Shown piece after piece: positions 16,912-25,205 of a stretch of 64,000 nucleotides of DNA (its first letter is position 1; every line of letters begins with the position of its first letter). The stretch is taken from positions 310,001 to 374,000 of the forward strand of contig JANQSJ010000010.1 in the NCBI GenBank assembly GCA_028284065.1. The letters are read 5' to 3'. Both the position numbers and the translations under genes were made by a program. This DNA is from Parvularculaceae bacterium. GTDB lineage: Bacteria; Pseudomonadota; Alphaproteobacteria; Caulobacterales; Parvularculaceae. The notes beneath the pieces were generated by a model. That model had not been told where the DNA came from, made no database searches, and saw nothing but the letters and a program-made list of their open reading frames with translations.

Positions 16912-17673
16912 TCAGTTCGCCGCAGCGGCGGCTTTGATCGTGGGCGCCAACCAAGCCGCCAGACCGTCAGCATGCTTGTCGATGTTCTTCGAGAAGCGGG
17001 GATCGTTGACCCACATCTCAGAAAGCTGCACGTACATTCCAGGCGACAGATCGTAAAACCATCTGCAGACATGGCGCCGATACCGTTCCGCAATCTCTAT
17101 TGCGCTGTCGGATGATGGCGGCACGCCCGAGCGCATCGCATCGGCGGCGGCGGCCCAAATCTCATCGGCTTCTTTCTTGATCAAAGCCCAGTCTGCTTGG
17201 GTGTAGTCTTTTGTCTTAATCTGGCTTTGGGCATAACTCTGCGTTTGGTCCCACCGAGCGCGGACTTCTTCGTCATAGTCTGCTGGATCGAAGCCATCGA
17301 AGATCATCTTGAAGTCGATCGTCTCGCCGTCGTTGGTAAGGCCTTGGAGCGTCCGGTCGATTGACGCGATCATCTTGTGAGTTTCGTCAATTCGTTCGAC
17401 GAGCAGACGTCGCTGGTCGCGCAGACTGGCGGCGAAATCGAAGTCAGGTTCGTCGAGAGACTTACGAATCTTTTCCAAGGCAAGACCGAGCTTTCTGCCG
17501 ATGAGGATTTGCTGCAAACGCAGCAAGTCGGTCTCGTCGTATAGCCGGTACCCGGCGTCTGACCGGTCCTTCGGCTTCAGCAGATCAATCTCGTCATAGT
17601 AGTGCAGGGTTCGCACAGAGACGCCAACCATCTGAGCGACCTGTTTGATTCTGTAAGATTTGGGCGGCGCCAT
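16912..17673 (-). CDS. MerR-family regulator with TipAS-like effector domain
   Basis: 253 residues. The N-terminal MerR helix-turn-helix is clear: YRIKQVAQMVGVSVRTLHYY, DEIDLLKP and SDAGYRLYDETDLLRLQQI, followed by a dimerisation coiled coil. The C-terminal half with YTQADWALIKKEADEIW and a HVCRWFYDLSPGMYVQLSEM region resembles the TipAS antibiotic-recognition domain. Such proteins bind small molecules and activate export or stress genes. Here it likely controls itself and the following outer-membrane protein. Confidence 0.9.
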   Translation of the reverse strand: MAPPKSYRIKQVAQMVGVSVRTLHYYDEIDLLKPKDRSDAGYRLYDETDLLRLQQILIGRKLGLALEKIRKSLDEPDFDFAASLRDQRRLLVERIDETHKMIASIDRTLQGLTNDGETIDFKMIFDGFDPADYDEEVRARWDQTQSYAQSQIKTKDYTQADWALIKKEADEIWAAAADAMRSGVPPSSDSAIEIAERYRRHVCRWFYDLSPGMYVQLSEMWVNDPRFSKNIDKHADGLAAWLAPTIKAAAAAN

Positions 17674-17773
17674 CGAAACCTCCTTGGTTTTTCAATGGCC
17701 GGCTCTTTGCACCCTCACGGAACTGTAAGGTCAATGGGTTTATTGGGACAGAACCAGCCGAACTGGCCCTTAA

Positions 17774-18180
17774 AATGCTGGCGGCGGGTGAAAACACGCT
17801 ACGACGACGATGGACTTTCAGGCGGGAGTTTGGAGCGACCCGCTCTGCAGGCCTTTCTTTGGGACATCGTTTCCGAACGCATCGAATCGTCGTTCTCGAC
17901 AAGGTCGACTATTCAGATGATCGCCCGAGGCCAAGCGCTGAAGGATCGTTGGTTCGCTTCGCCTGACAAAACGATCGCTCAGATCGCCGATGAGGAAGGC
18001 GTCAACCCCGGGGAAGCGTCACGCCTCGTGCGACTGGCCTTCCTGGGGCCAGAAATTGTCGAGGCCGTGTTGCGCGGAGATCAAAGCGTCTCAGTCTCAG
18101 CGAGGGAGCTTCGCCGGGTCGAAAGCATGCCATCATGTTGGCGAGCTCAAGCTCGCGCGCTCCTCTCCGGTTCCAACTAA
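17774..18180 (+). pseudogene. Second serine recombinase remnant, internal deletion
   Basis: A single frame joins two distant parts of a large serine recombinase. [20 protein letters not shown] and PALQAFLWDIVSERIE come from the N-terminal domain. Directly after, ARGQALKDRWFASPDKTIAQ, IADEEGVNPGEASRLVRLAF and LGPEIVEAVLRGDQ come from the C-terminal end. Some 300 or more residues between are missing. The first part is similar but not identical to the recombinase at 15586, so it derives from another copy. It ends about 210 bases before the tRNA-Tyr 3' end. Confidence 0.78.
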
Positions 18181-18393
18181 AATCTTCGAACGATCCCTCG
18201 TAGATCGCGGCGATGCGCCGACCATCGGCCCGCACGTGGATTGGACACGGAATTCGCGTCGCGGAGACACTTGGGCGTTTCGCGGAGTTTTGGGCTCATA
18301 GGCCATCGGCGCAGTCTCCGCCAAGGGCGGAACCGCCCAGCACGCGGGGCTCAGCGCCATAGTGAATTGGATGACGGTTGTGACTGGAATGGA

Positions 18394-18479
18394 TGGTGGA
18401 GGGGGCTGGATTCGAACCAGCGTAGACATACGTCGCCAGATTTACAGTCTGGTGGATTTAACCACTCTCCCACCCCTCC
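18394..18479 (-). tRNA. tRNA-Tyr (GTA)
   Basis: On the minus strand the sequence starts GGAGGGGTGGG and ends CCCCTCCACCA, giving a seven-base acceptor stem with encoded CCA. The anticodon arm reads CCAGACTGTAAATCTGG with anticodon GTA. A long variable arm, as in bacterial tRNA-Tyr, follows, then a T arm with GGTTCGAATCC. The 3' end points toward the island, the usual integration side. Confidence 0.95.
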
Positions 18480-18652
18480 GTACCGGGCGGCGCTTTGCGC
18501 CTTTTTCCGACGCTTCGTGCGGAGCGCCGCCGGGAGAGGGAGGCGTATAGCGGGGCGCCGCATCGGCTGCAACCGCCGGCGCGCCGGGATCCGAACTTCA
18601 GTGCTGGCGCCGTCTGCGCCCTGCATGGCTGCAATCTGCCGTCCATCGCAGT

Positions 18653-19558
18653 ATGGCTATCGGGATGAGCCGCTTTCCTTCGTCATCGACCAGTGGAAAA
18701 CCGCGGAGCGCCAAGAACTCGTCGCGGTCAGGCGAGGCGTCACGGATCGCTTCGTCTCGCCGTCCCGGACGACACGCCGGCGCCGCCGCCGCCAAACGCA
18801 AAGGCGACGAAACGCCGGCCTGGATTTATGGCAGGCATTCCGTCGCCGCAGTCCTTTCGAATCCAGCGCGGCGCATAAGGCGCATATTGGCGACTAAGAA
18901 CGCCGCCGACTGGCTTCAGGCGTCAGGGCTCGGCGACGCCAGCCCGAGGCGCCTTGAGGATGCGCGCCCTGACGCGATCGACGCCGCCTTGCCTGAGGGC
19001 GCGACGCACCAGGGGCTCGCAGCCCTCGTCGATCCCCTGCCGCCGGCGCGGCTGAAAGACGTCTGCGCGGAGCCGTCGCCAGGCGAGCCGGTCATCGTTC
19101 TGGACCAGGTGACGGATCCCCAGAATATCGGCGCCGTCATGCGATCGGCGGCGGCCCTCGGCGCGCGCGCCATCGTCGTACAGGACCGACGCACGCCGCC
19201 GCTTGCGGGCGCGTTGGCGAAGGCGGCCGCCGGCGCGGTCGAAACCCTGCCCTGCGTGCGCGCCGTCAATATCGCTCGGGCGCTGGAGGGCCTTGAAGGG
19301 CTCGGCTATTTCCGAGCAGGGCTCGCCGGCGCCGGCGCGACGCCAATTTCCGGCCTGCCGCGCGGCCGGCCGCTGGCTATCGTCCTCGGCGCAGAAGGCG
19401 CAGGCCTGCGCCAGCTGGTGGCCGCCACCTGCGACGGCCTCTTTCGCATCGACATTACATCGGCGATGGAGAGCCTCAATGTCTCCACCGCCGCAGCGAT
19501 CGCCCTTTACGAGGCGACCCGAAAAGGCGGCGATGCGCGAAGCGACCCCGGCGATTAG
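18653..19558 (+). CDS. rlmB: 23S rRNA 2'-O-methyltransferase RlmB/TrmH-like
   Basis: SpoU/TrmH-family rRNA methyltransferase of about 300 residues, expected to methylate the ribose of G2251 in 23S rRNA. An N-terminal basic, low-complexity leader precedes the substrate-binding domain (WIYGRHSVAAVLSNPARRI). The knotted SPOUT domain shows all three motifs: DPQNIGAVMRSAAALGA, VLGAEGAGLR and ITSAMESLNVSTAAAIALYE. The start is uncertain: ATG at 18653 or 18665. It is the first core gene beyond the tRNA-Tyr, and the sharp rise in G+C begins here. Confidence 0.9.
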   Translation: MAIGMSRFPSSSTSGKPRSAKNSSRSGEASRIASSRRPGRHAGAAAAKRKGDETPAWIYGRHSVAAVLSNPARRIRRILATKNAADWLQASGLGDASPRRLEDARPDAIDAALPEGATHQGLAALVDPLPPARLKDVCAEPSPGEPVIVLDQVTDPQNIGAVMRSAAALGARAIVVQDRRTPPLAGALAKAAAGAVETLPCVRAVNIARALEGLEGLGYFRAGLAGAGATPISGLPRGRPLAIVLGAEGAGLRQLVAATCDGLFRIDITSAMESLNVSTAAAIALYEATRKGGDARSDPGD

Positions 19559-19568
19559 GAATTCGGCC

Positions 19569-20195
19569 ATGTCCAACCCAATTCTGTTTCACTGCCCGCA
19601 AACCCGCGGCGGCACGACAAGGTGGATGAACGAAGAACTCGGCGCCCCATGCGCGATAGAGATAGTCGACATCCGTTCCGGCGCGCAGAAAGACCCGGGG
19701 TTTCTCGCCCGCAATCCCATGGGCAAGGTGCCGGCGCTCCTCGACGGAGACGTGATCGTCACCGAATCGGCGGCGATCTGCGCGCATCTTGCGGATCGGT
19801 ATCCGGACGCCGGCCTCGCGCCGCCGGTCGGAAGCGCCGAACGCGGCGCCTATTACCGCTGGATGTTCTTCGCCCCGTCCGTCCTCGAACCAATGATGCT
19901 CGACAGGCTGACCGGCGTCGAACGCGAAAACCCAGGCTCGGCGGGACATGGACGGCCGGAGGACGTAATCTCGGCCGCGCTCGCCGCGGTGGACGGCCGC
20001 GACTTTATCGTTGGCGGCGCCTTTACCGCCGCCGACCTCGTCCTCGCCAGCGCGCTGCGGTTCGCGATGATGTTCGGCGCAATCGAGAAGGAAGAACCGT
20101 TCGTGTCCTATGTGGCGCGAATGGGCGATCGGCCGGCCGCCAAGCGGGCGGCGGAGAAGGACGCCGCCGCGGCGGCGGAGCTTGGCTGGACGTAA
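19569..20195 (+). CDS. Glutathione S-transferase family protein
   Basis: 208 residues with the GST fold: N-terminal FHCPQTRGGTTRWMNEELG, the cis-proline motif GKVPALLDGD and the glutathione-binding ESAAICAHLAD. The helical domain contains GGAFTAADLVLASALRF, the family's N-capping box region. Start chosen at the ATG 10 bases after rlmB. The probable role is detoxification or thiol chemistry; the specific substrate is unknown. Confidence 0.92.
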   Translation: MSNPILFHCPQTRGGTTRWMNEELGAPCAIEIVDIRSGAQKDPGFLARNPMGKVPALLDGDVIVTESAAICAHLADRYPDAGLAPPVGSAERGAYYRWMFFAPSVLEPMMLDRLTGVERENPGSAGHGRPEDVISAALAAVDGRDFIVGGAFTAADLVLASALRFAMMFGAIEKEEPFVSYVARMGDRPAAKRAAEKDAAAAAELGWT

Positions 20196-20279
20196 CGCCA
20201 TTGATCCGGACGCAGCGAGGCGCGTAATAGGCCTAAAGGGCCGCGACGTCGCGCAGCGCCCCACGAAGGACGCATTCCG

Positions 20280-21161
20280 TTGATCTCCTCCGCCAAAACC
20301 AGAACCGCCGTCGTCACGGGCGTGTCGACCGGCATCGGCCGCGCGATCGCCGCATCCCTCATCGCCGACGGCTGGCACGTCTTCGGCAGCGTACGGAAGG
20401 AAGTCGACGCTGAGACCGCCTCTGCGGCGCTGGGCGATAGCTTCACGCCGCTCCTGTTCGACGTGACAGACGACGCCTCGATCAAAGCGGCGGCCGAGTT
20501 CGTCGGCGCGGAGCTCGGCGGCCGCACGCTCTCGGGCCTGGTGAACAATGCCGGCATCGCGGTCGCAGGACCGGCGCGATACCTTTCGATCGACGACGTC
20601 AAGAAACAGTTTGACGTCAACGTCTATGGCGTCATTCGCGTCACCCAGGCCTTTCTGCCGCTTCTGGGCGCTGAGCCGTCCGTAAAAGGACGGCCGGGCA
20701 AGATCGTGAACATGAGCTCCGTGGCGGGCAAGATCGCCTCGCCCTTCTACGGTCCTTACGCCATGTCGAAGCACGCGCTCGAAGCGCTCTCCGACGTGTT
20801 GCGTCGGGAATTGATGATGCACGGGATCGACGTCATCACCATCGGCCCTGGCGCGGTGAAAACGCCGATCTGGGACAAGGGCGGCGAAGTCGACGCCGCC
20901 GCCTATGAAAACACCGAATACGCGGAAGCCTTGCAAGGCGTGCAAGACATGTTGAAAAGCGTCGGCGAGTCGGGGGTTGAAGCGTCGGCCGTTGGCGAGC
21001 TTGTGCGCGACGTCCTGAAGGCCGACCGGCCGGCGCCGCGCCACGCGATCCTGAACGACAAGCTGACGTTGTGGACGCTGCCCCGCCTCCTGCCGACTCG
21101 GATGCTGGACGGCGTGTTGGCGGATCGGTTCGGCGTGAAGAAAAAGCCGGACCGGAGCTGA
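20280..21161 (+). CDS. SDR-family oxidoreductase
   Basis: Classical short-chain dehydrogenase of 293 residues: TGVSTGIG cofactor motif near residue 13, NNAG, catalytic serine in NMSSVAG and YAMSK with tyrosine and lysine. The C-terminal extension (LWTLPRLLPTRMLDGVLADR) resembles retinol-dehydrogenase-like SDRs acting on lipophilic alcohols or ketones. It starts at a TTG (20280). The HAD hydrolase begins four bases after its stop, so the two are probably co-translated. Confidence 0.9.
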   Translation: MISSAKTRTAVVTGVSTGIGRAIAASLIADGWHVFGSVRKEVDAETASAALGDSFTPLLFDVTDDASIKAAAEFVGAELGGRTLSGLVNNAGIAVAGPARYLSIDDVKKQFDVNVYGVIRVTQAFLPLLGAEPSVKGRPGKIVNMSSVAGKIASPFYGPYAMSKHALEALSDVLRRELMMHGIDVITIGPGAVKTPIWDKGGEVDAAAYENTEYAEALQGVQDMLKSVGESGVEASAVGELVRDVLKADRPAPRHAILNDKLTLWTLPRLLPTRMLDGVLADRFGVKKKPDRS

Positions 21162-21165
21162 ACGA

Positions 21166-21825
21166 GTGAACGGCGCCGGGATAGACGCGGTGATATTCGA
21201 CTTCGGCGGCGTCTTTACGACCTCGCCGGTGGAGAATTTCGCGGTCTTTGAACGCGCGCATGGCCTGCCCGACCGCTTCATTGGCTCTGTCATCAAAACG
21301 AATATCAACGACAACGCCTGGGCGCAGTTTGAACGCGGCGAAATCGACCTCGACGCCTTTGACGCCGCCTTCGCCGAAGAGACGAAGGCGGCCGGTCATA
21401 AGATACCGGGGCGCACGCTGGTCGGGCTTCTGTCGTTGACGTTCCGGCCGCCGATGATTGCGGCCCTCGTCAAGATAAAAACCGCCGGCTTCAAGACAGG
21501 CTGCATCACAAACAACCTGCCCGATTTCGATTCCAAGGCGATGCTCGCCAATGCCGAAGACAAGCAGGAAGTGGCGCGGATTTTCGCGCACTTCGACCAT
21601 GTCATCGAATCGTCGAAGGCCGGGGTGCGCAAACCCGAACCGAGGATCTACGAGATGATGCTCGACGCGCTCGACGTCCCTGCTGCGCGGGCCGCTTTCA
21701 TCGACGATCTCGGCGTCAATCTGAAACCCGCGAGGGCCATGGGCATGCGGACGATAAAGGCGCCTTTTGGCGACATCGCGCCGGCGATCAGAGAACTCGC
21801 CGAGGCGACGGGCCTCGACCTCTAG
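21166..21825 (+). CDS. HAD-superfamily hydrolase
   Basis: 219 residues starting with GTG. Motif I appears as FDFGGVFT with the first aspartate in place but glycine where phosphatases carry the second. Motif II lies around GCITNN and motifs III/IV around KPEPRIYE and AAFIDDLGVN. The pattern resembles the N-terminal domain of soluble epoxide hydrolase and related acyl-CoA dehydrogenase-associated HAD proteins, which fits the acyl-CoA dehydrogenase downstream. It may be a small-molecule phosphatase; the substitution makes the activity uncertain. Confidence 0.88.
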   Translation: MNGAGIDAVIFDFGGVFTTSPVENFAVFERAHGLPDRFIGSVIKTNINDNAWAQFERGEIDLDAFDAAFAEETKAAGHKIPGRTLVGLLSLTFRPPMIAALVKIKTAGFKTGCITNNLPDFDSKAMLANAEDKQEVARIFAHFDHVIESSKAGVRKPEPRIYEMMLDALDVPAARAAFIDDLGVNLKPARAMGMRTIKAPFGDIAPAIRELAEATGLDL

Positions 21826-21885
21826 AGCGTCGGGCAGTCAAAGTGGATCACCGATTTGACGTCGCCCGACGCGAAATCAATAACT

Positions 21886-21927
21886 TAGAGCCTTCGGGGT
21901 GATTCAATCTGAACGCAGAAGGCTCTA
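21886..21927. repeat. Inverted repeat (TAGAGCCTTC family)
   Basis: Arms TAGAGCCTTC (21886-21895) and GAAGGCTCTA (21918-21927) pair perfectly around a 22-base loop. There is no T-run, so it is not a standard terminator in this orientation. A related palindrome with CTAGAGCC ends sits at 37663-37706, suggesting a dispersed intergenic element. Confidence 0.65.
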
Positions 21928-22018
21928 GGGCCACCGAGATGGGCGCGGTTTCTCGCTCTTCATGCTTTGGCGCGAACCGGGTTAAACTCCATCGCGAAGC
22001 TGGCGAGGAGACCCTGAC

Positions 22019-23683
22019 ATGCCGCCCCACAATCCGCGCGCGCGCCTGCAGACCCATGACGTTACCAATCAGCCGCCGCCTTTCGCGGACGTCAACGCAT
22101 TCACCAATGACGCGGCCCTGATTGACGCAGTGGAGCGCAATGGCGGCGGGACGCATGGCGATCGCCTGGCCGAATTCGGGGAGAGGGTCGGCTCGGCGGA
22201 AGTTCAGGACTGGGCCGCGCAGGCGAACCGGTACCCGCCGCAATTGAGAGACTTCGACCGTTACGGCCACCGAATCGACGAAGTCGAGTTTCACCCGGCC
22301 TATCACATGCTGATGGACCTCGGCCTCTCCGGCGGCGTCGCGGCGGGCGCCTGGCGCGCAAGCGAAGCCGGACACGTTCTCCATGCAGGGCTTCTCTTCC
22401 TGATGGGCGAGGCGGACGGCGGCGTGTGCTGCCCCATGTCGATGACCTACGCCGCGATCCCGGCGCTCGCCCACGAACCGGAGGTCGCCGACGTCTGGAG
22501 CCCGCGCGCGACGATTGAAGACTATGACGCCCGCTCCCTGCCCGCCGACCGGAAGCGCGCCATCACCATCGGCATGGCGATGACGGAAAAGCAGGGCGGC
22601 TCGGACGTGCGCGCGAATACGACGCGTGCGGAGCAGACAGGCGAAGGATGGGCGCTGACGGGCCACAAATGGTTTTGCTCCGCGCCAATGTGCGACGCCT
22701 TCCTGACGCTCGCGCAGACGGAGGAAGGCGTCACATGCTTTCTCGTTCCGCGCTGGCGGCCCGACGGCACGCGCAACGCGCTGCACGTCATGCGCCTTAA
22801 AGACAAGCTCGGCGACCGCTCCAACGCCTCCTCCGAAATCGAGTATCACGGCGCCTATGCCATCAAGATCGGCGGTCAGGGGCGCGGCGTCAGAACCATA
22901 ATCGACATGGTGCAGCACACGCGCCTCGACTGCGTCGTCGGATCGGCGAGCGGCATGCGCGCCGCGCTCGCAAACGCCTTGTGGCATACGGAGCACCGGC
23001 GCGCCTTCCAGAAAAAGCTCATCGACCAGCCGGCCATGCGGCGCGTGCTGGCCGACCTCATCCTCGAGAGCGAAGGCGCGACCGCCCTCGCCTTTCGCCT
23101 CGCCCGCGCCTTCGACAACGCCGCGCGCGACGAGCAAGAAGCGGCGTTCGCGCGCCTGGCGACGCCGATCGCGAAATACTGGGTCTGCAAACGCCAGCCC
23201 GGCTTCGTCTATGAAGCGCTCGAATGCCATGGCGGCGCAGGCTTCGTGGAAGAAGGCCCGATGCCGCGCTACTTCCGCGCCTCGCCGCTGAACGCCATCT
23301 GGGAGGGCTCCGGCAATGTCATCGCGCTCGACATATTGCGCGCGGTGGCCCGCGAGCCGGAGACGCTCGAAGCCGTCGTCGCGGAAATCGCCGGCGTGCG
23401 CGGACGCAACGCAGCATTCGACGCGCACGCGACGCGCCTCATGGGCTGGCTTGATCCGGGCGCCCTCAATGAAGGCACGGCCCGCGCCTTCGCAGAGGAC
23501 ATGGGGCTCGCGCTCGCCGCGACGGCCCTGGCGCCGGCCGCGAATGACCAGGGCGCGCCGGAATTCGTCTTCGACGGCTATTGCGCCGCCCGGCTCGACC
23601 CCGAGACCCGCGGCTTCGGCTTTGGCGCGTCGGACGCCCTCCTCGACGAACACTCGCTTATCGGCCGCGCTGCGCCGTTCTAA
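22019..23683 (+). CDS. Acyl-CoA dehydrogenase, AidB-like
   Basis: Flavoprotein of 554 residues. The length, the start RLQTHDVTNQPPPFADVNAF and the motifs MAMTEKQGGSDVRANTT and WEGSGNVIALDILRA are those of the AidB-type acyl-CoA dehydrogenases, which carry FAD and in E. coli protect DNA from alkylation. HGGAGFVEEGPMPRYFR lies near the FAD/active-site region. The physiological substrate is unknown for most members. It follows the HAD gene after about 190 bases that include an inverted repeat. Confidence 0.93.
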   Translation: MPPHNPRARLQTHDVTNQPPPFADVNAFTNDAALIDAVERNGGGTHGDRLAEFGERVGSAEVQDWAAQANRYPPQLRDFDRYGHRIDEVEFHPAYHMLMDLGLSGGVAAGAWRASEAGHVLHAGLLFLMGEADGGVCCPMSMTYAAIPALAHEPEVADVWSPRATIEDYDARSLPADRKRAITIGMAMTEKQGGSDVRANTTRAEQTGEGWALTGHKWFCSAPMCDAFLTLAQTEEGVTCFLVPRWRPDGTRNALHVMRLKDKLGDRSNASSEIEYHGAYAIKIGGQGRGVRTIIDMVQHTRLDCVVGSASGMRAALANALWHTEHRRAFQKKLIDQPAMRRVLADLILESEGATALAFRLARAFDNAARDEQEAAFARLATPIAKYWVCKRQPGFVYEALECHGGAGFVEEGPMPRYFRASPLNAIWEGSGNVIALDILRAVAREPETLEAVVAEIAGVRGRNAAFDAHATRLMGWLDPGALNEGTARAFAEDMGLALAATALAPAANDQGAPEFVFDGYCAARLDPETRGFGFGASDALLDEHSLIGRAAPF

Positions 23684-23721
23684 AGCGTCGTCGCTTCAAT
23701 CGGAATCGGGACGACGCTTTA
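23681..23721. terminator. Inverted repeat at the convergent 3' ends
   Basis: Arms TAAAGCGTCGTC (23681-23692, including the acyl-CoA dehydrogenase stop codon) and GACGACGCTTTA (23710-23721) are perfectly complementary around a 17-base loop. It sits between convergent genes and, followed by GGTCTTTGTTTTTG, could act as a terminator for the plus-strand gene. Confidence 0.55.
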
Positions 23722-23789
23722 GGTCTTTGTTTTTGCGCGTTCCCGAACGGCCAACCGCGGGCACTTGGCCTGGAAACGCTTTAACCCGC

Positions 23790-24716
23790 TCAGCTCAGCC
23801 ACTCCAGCCCGACAAGCCGTTCACTCTCCGTCCACAGACGTTCGCCTGTCTCCTTGACGCTGCCGCGCGCCGAAATGGCCGCATCGCCCACCGGGCCGTT
23901 CAGTTCGCGGAACCCCGTCGGTCCGTAATAGGCGCCTGCCCGCGCCTCGTCGCCGGCGGCGGCGAGAACCGTCGGCATTGCGCCTTTATCGGCGGATTGC
24001 GCGAACAACTGATTGGTGACCCGATAAATGGCCGTCAGGACAGACCCCGGCCCCGTGCTCTGCAGGTTGGTATTGGAGTACCCCGGATGACATGCGACCG
24101 ACGTCGCCGGCGACCCCTTTTTCGTCAGCCTGCGGTGCAGCTCCAGCGCGAAGACGAGATTGGCAAGCTTGCTCTGGCAATAGGCGACGGTCGGATCGTA
24201 GCCATTTTCAAGCATCAAATCGTCGAAACGGATCCTGCCATAGCGGTGCGCGATGCTCGACACCGTGACAATGCGCCCTGCGGCGGCCTCCACAAGATCG
24301 AGAAGCAGCCCGGTCCAGTAGAAGTGCCCGAGATGGTTCGTCCCGAACTGCATCTCGAAGCCGTTGGCGGTTTTCTGGGCCGGCGTCTGCATGATGCCGG
24401 CGTTATTGACGAGGCCGTCGACCTTGTCCGTCCGCACCTTCAGGGTCTCGGCCGCGGCGCGCACGCTGGAGAGATCGGCAAGGTCAAGCTGCGTGCTTGA
24501 CGCCGTCCCGGACCCGAGGCCGGCGAGCGCGTCGACCGCGGCGCGCGCCTTGTCGGGGTTCCGCGCGGCGACGACGATGTCCGCGTTGCGGGCGGCGAGC
24601 ATTTTCGCCGCTTCAAGGCCGATCCCGGAATTGCCGCCCGTCACCACATAGAGCCGGCCGTCAAGGTCCGGCAGGCGGTCGGGCGTCCAGTTGCGCACGC
24701 GCGCGTCATCCGCCAT
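23790..24716 (-). CDS. SDR-family oxidoreductase (retinol dehydrogenase/protochlorophyllide reductase-like)
   Basis: 308-residue short-chain dehydrogenase. Cofactor motif TGGNSGIG near residue 27, LVNNAGIM, FGTNHLGHFYWTGLLL, catalytic serine in VSSIAH and a YCQSK motif carrying tyrosine and lysine. The long-form layout matches WW-domain oxidoreductase and protochlorophyllide-reductase-like SDRs. It is convergent with the acyl-CoA dehydrogenase and precedes no obvious operon partner; the cyclophilin gene upstream on the same strand is 42 bases away. Substrate unknown. Confidence 0.9.
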   Translation of the reverse strand: MADDARVRNWTPDRLPDLDGRLYVVTGGNSGIGLEAAKMLAARNADIVVAARNPDKARAAVDALAGLGSGTASSTQLDLADLSSVRAAAETLKVRTDKVDGLVNNAGIMQTPAQKTANGFEMQFGTNHLGHFYWTGLLLDLVEAAAGRIVTVSSIAHRYGRIRFDDLMLENGYDPTVAYCQSKLANLVFALELHRRLTKKGSPATSVACHPGYSNTNLQSTGPGSVLTAIYRVTNQLFAQSADKGAMPTVLAAAGDEARAGAYYGPTGFRELNGPVGDAAISARGSVKETGERLWTESERLVGLEWLS

Positions 24717-24758
24717 GGCGGCCTGCCGCGTTAAAGAGGAACGCCATCCGCGCGCGCC

Positions 24759-25205
24759 TCACGCAACCGAGCGGAACGTGACGATCTTGGTCGGGCTCGC
24801 AGGCGGCTCGCCGCGTTCGACCGCATCGACGTTCTCCATGCCGTCGACGACCTGACCCCAGGCCGTATACTGACCGTCAAGGAAAGACGCGTCATCGAAG
24901 CAGATGAAGAATTGCGAGTCGCCGGAGTTCGGGTCTTGCGCGCGCGCCATGGAGACGACGCCGCGCTGATGGCTGACATCGTTGAACTCCGCTTTCAGCT
25001 TCTTGCCGGAGCCGCCGGTGCCGTTCCCCGTCGGGCAGCCCATCTGCGCCATGAAGCCTTCGATTACGCGGTGAAGCGTCAGGCCGTCATAAAAGCCGTC
25101 GTCGGCGAGCTCCTTGATGCGCGCCACATGGTTCGGCGCCTTGTCCGCCAGGAGCTCGATCGTCACCGGGCCCGTCTCCAGCTCCAGCACCATTTTCTCG
25201 GTCAT
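24759..25205 (-). CDS. Cyclophilin-type peptidyl-prolyl isomerase (cytoplasmic)
   Basis: 148 residues from the ATG at 25205, without a signal peptide, so probably cytosolic. Cyclophilin core motifs: FYDGLTLHRVIEGFMAQMG with the catalytic arginine, GTGGSGKKLKAEF, RGVVSMARAQDPNSGDSQFF and YTAWGQVVDGMENV. It catalyses cis-trans isomerisation of prolyl bonds. The start overlaps the stop of the preceding, exported cyclophilin by four bases (ATGA), so the two are translationally coupled. Confidence 0.93.
   Translation of the reverse strand: MTEKMVLELETGPVTIELLADKAPNHVARIKELADDGFYDGLTLHRVIEGFMAQMGCPTGNGTGGSGKKLKAEFNDVSHQRGVVSMARAQDPNSGDSQFFICFDDASFLDGQYTAWGQVVDGMENVDAVERGEPPASPTKIVTFRSVA

Noticed and set aside
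18351-18626. Small frames with GEWLNPPDCKSGD or GWIRTSVDIRRQ
   Set aside because: These are translations of the tRNA-Tyr gene, a known source of false small proteins.
19476-21314. 612-codon open frame on the minus strand
   Set aside because: It runs antisense to the GST and SDR genes, which have clear family motifs; its arginine/histidine-rich composition is typical of a shadow frame in high-G+C DNA.
21848-23653. 601-codon open frame on the minus strand
   Set aside because: Antisense to the acyl-CoA dehydrogenase gene and without recognisable motifs.
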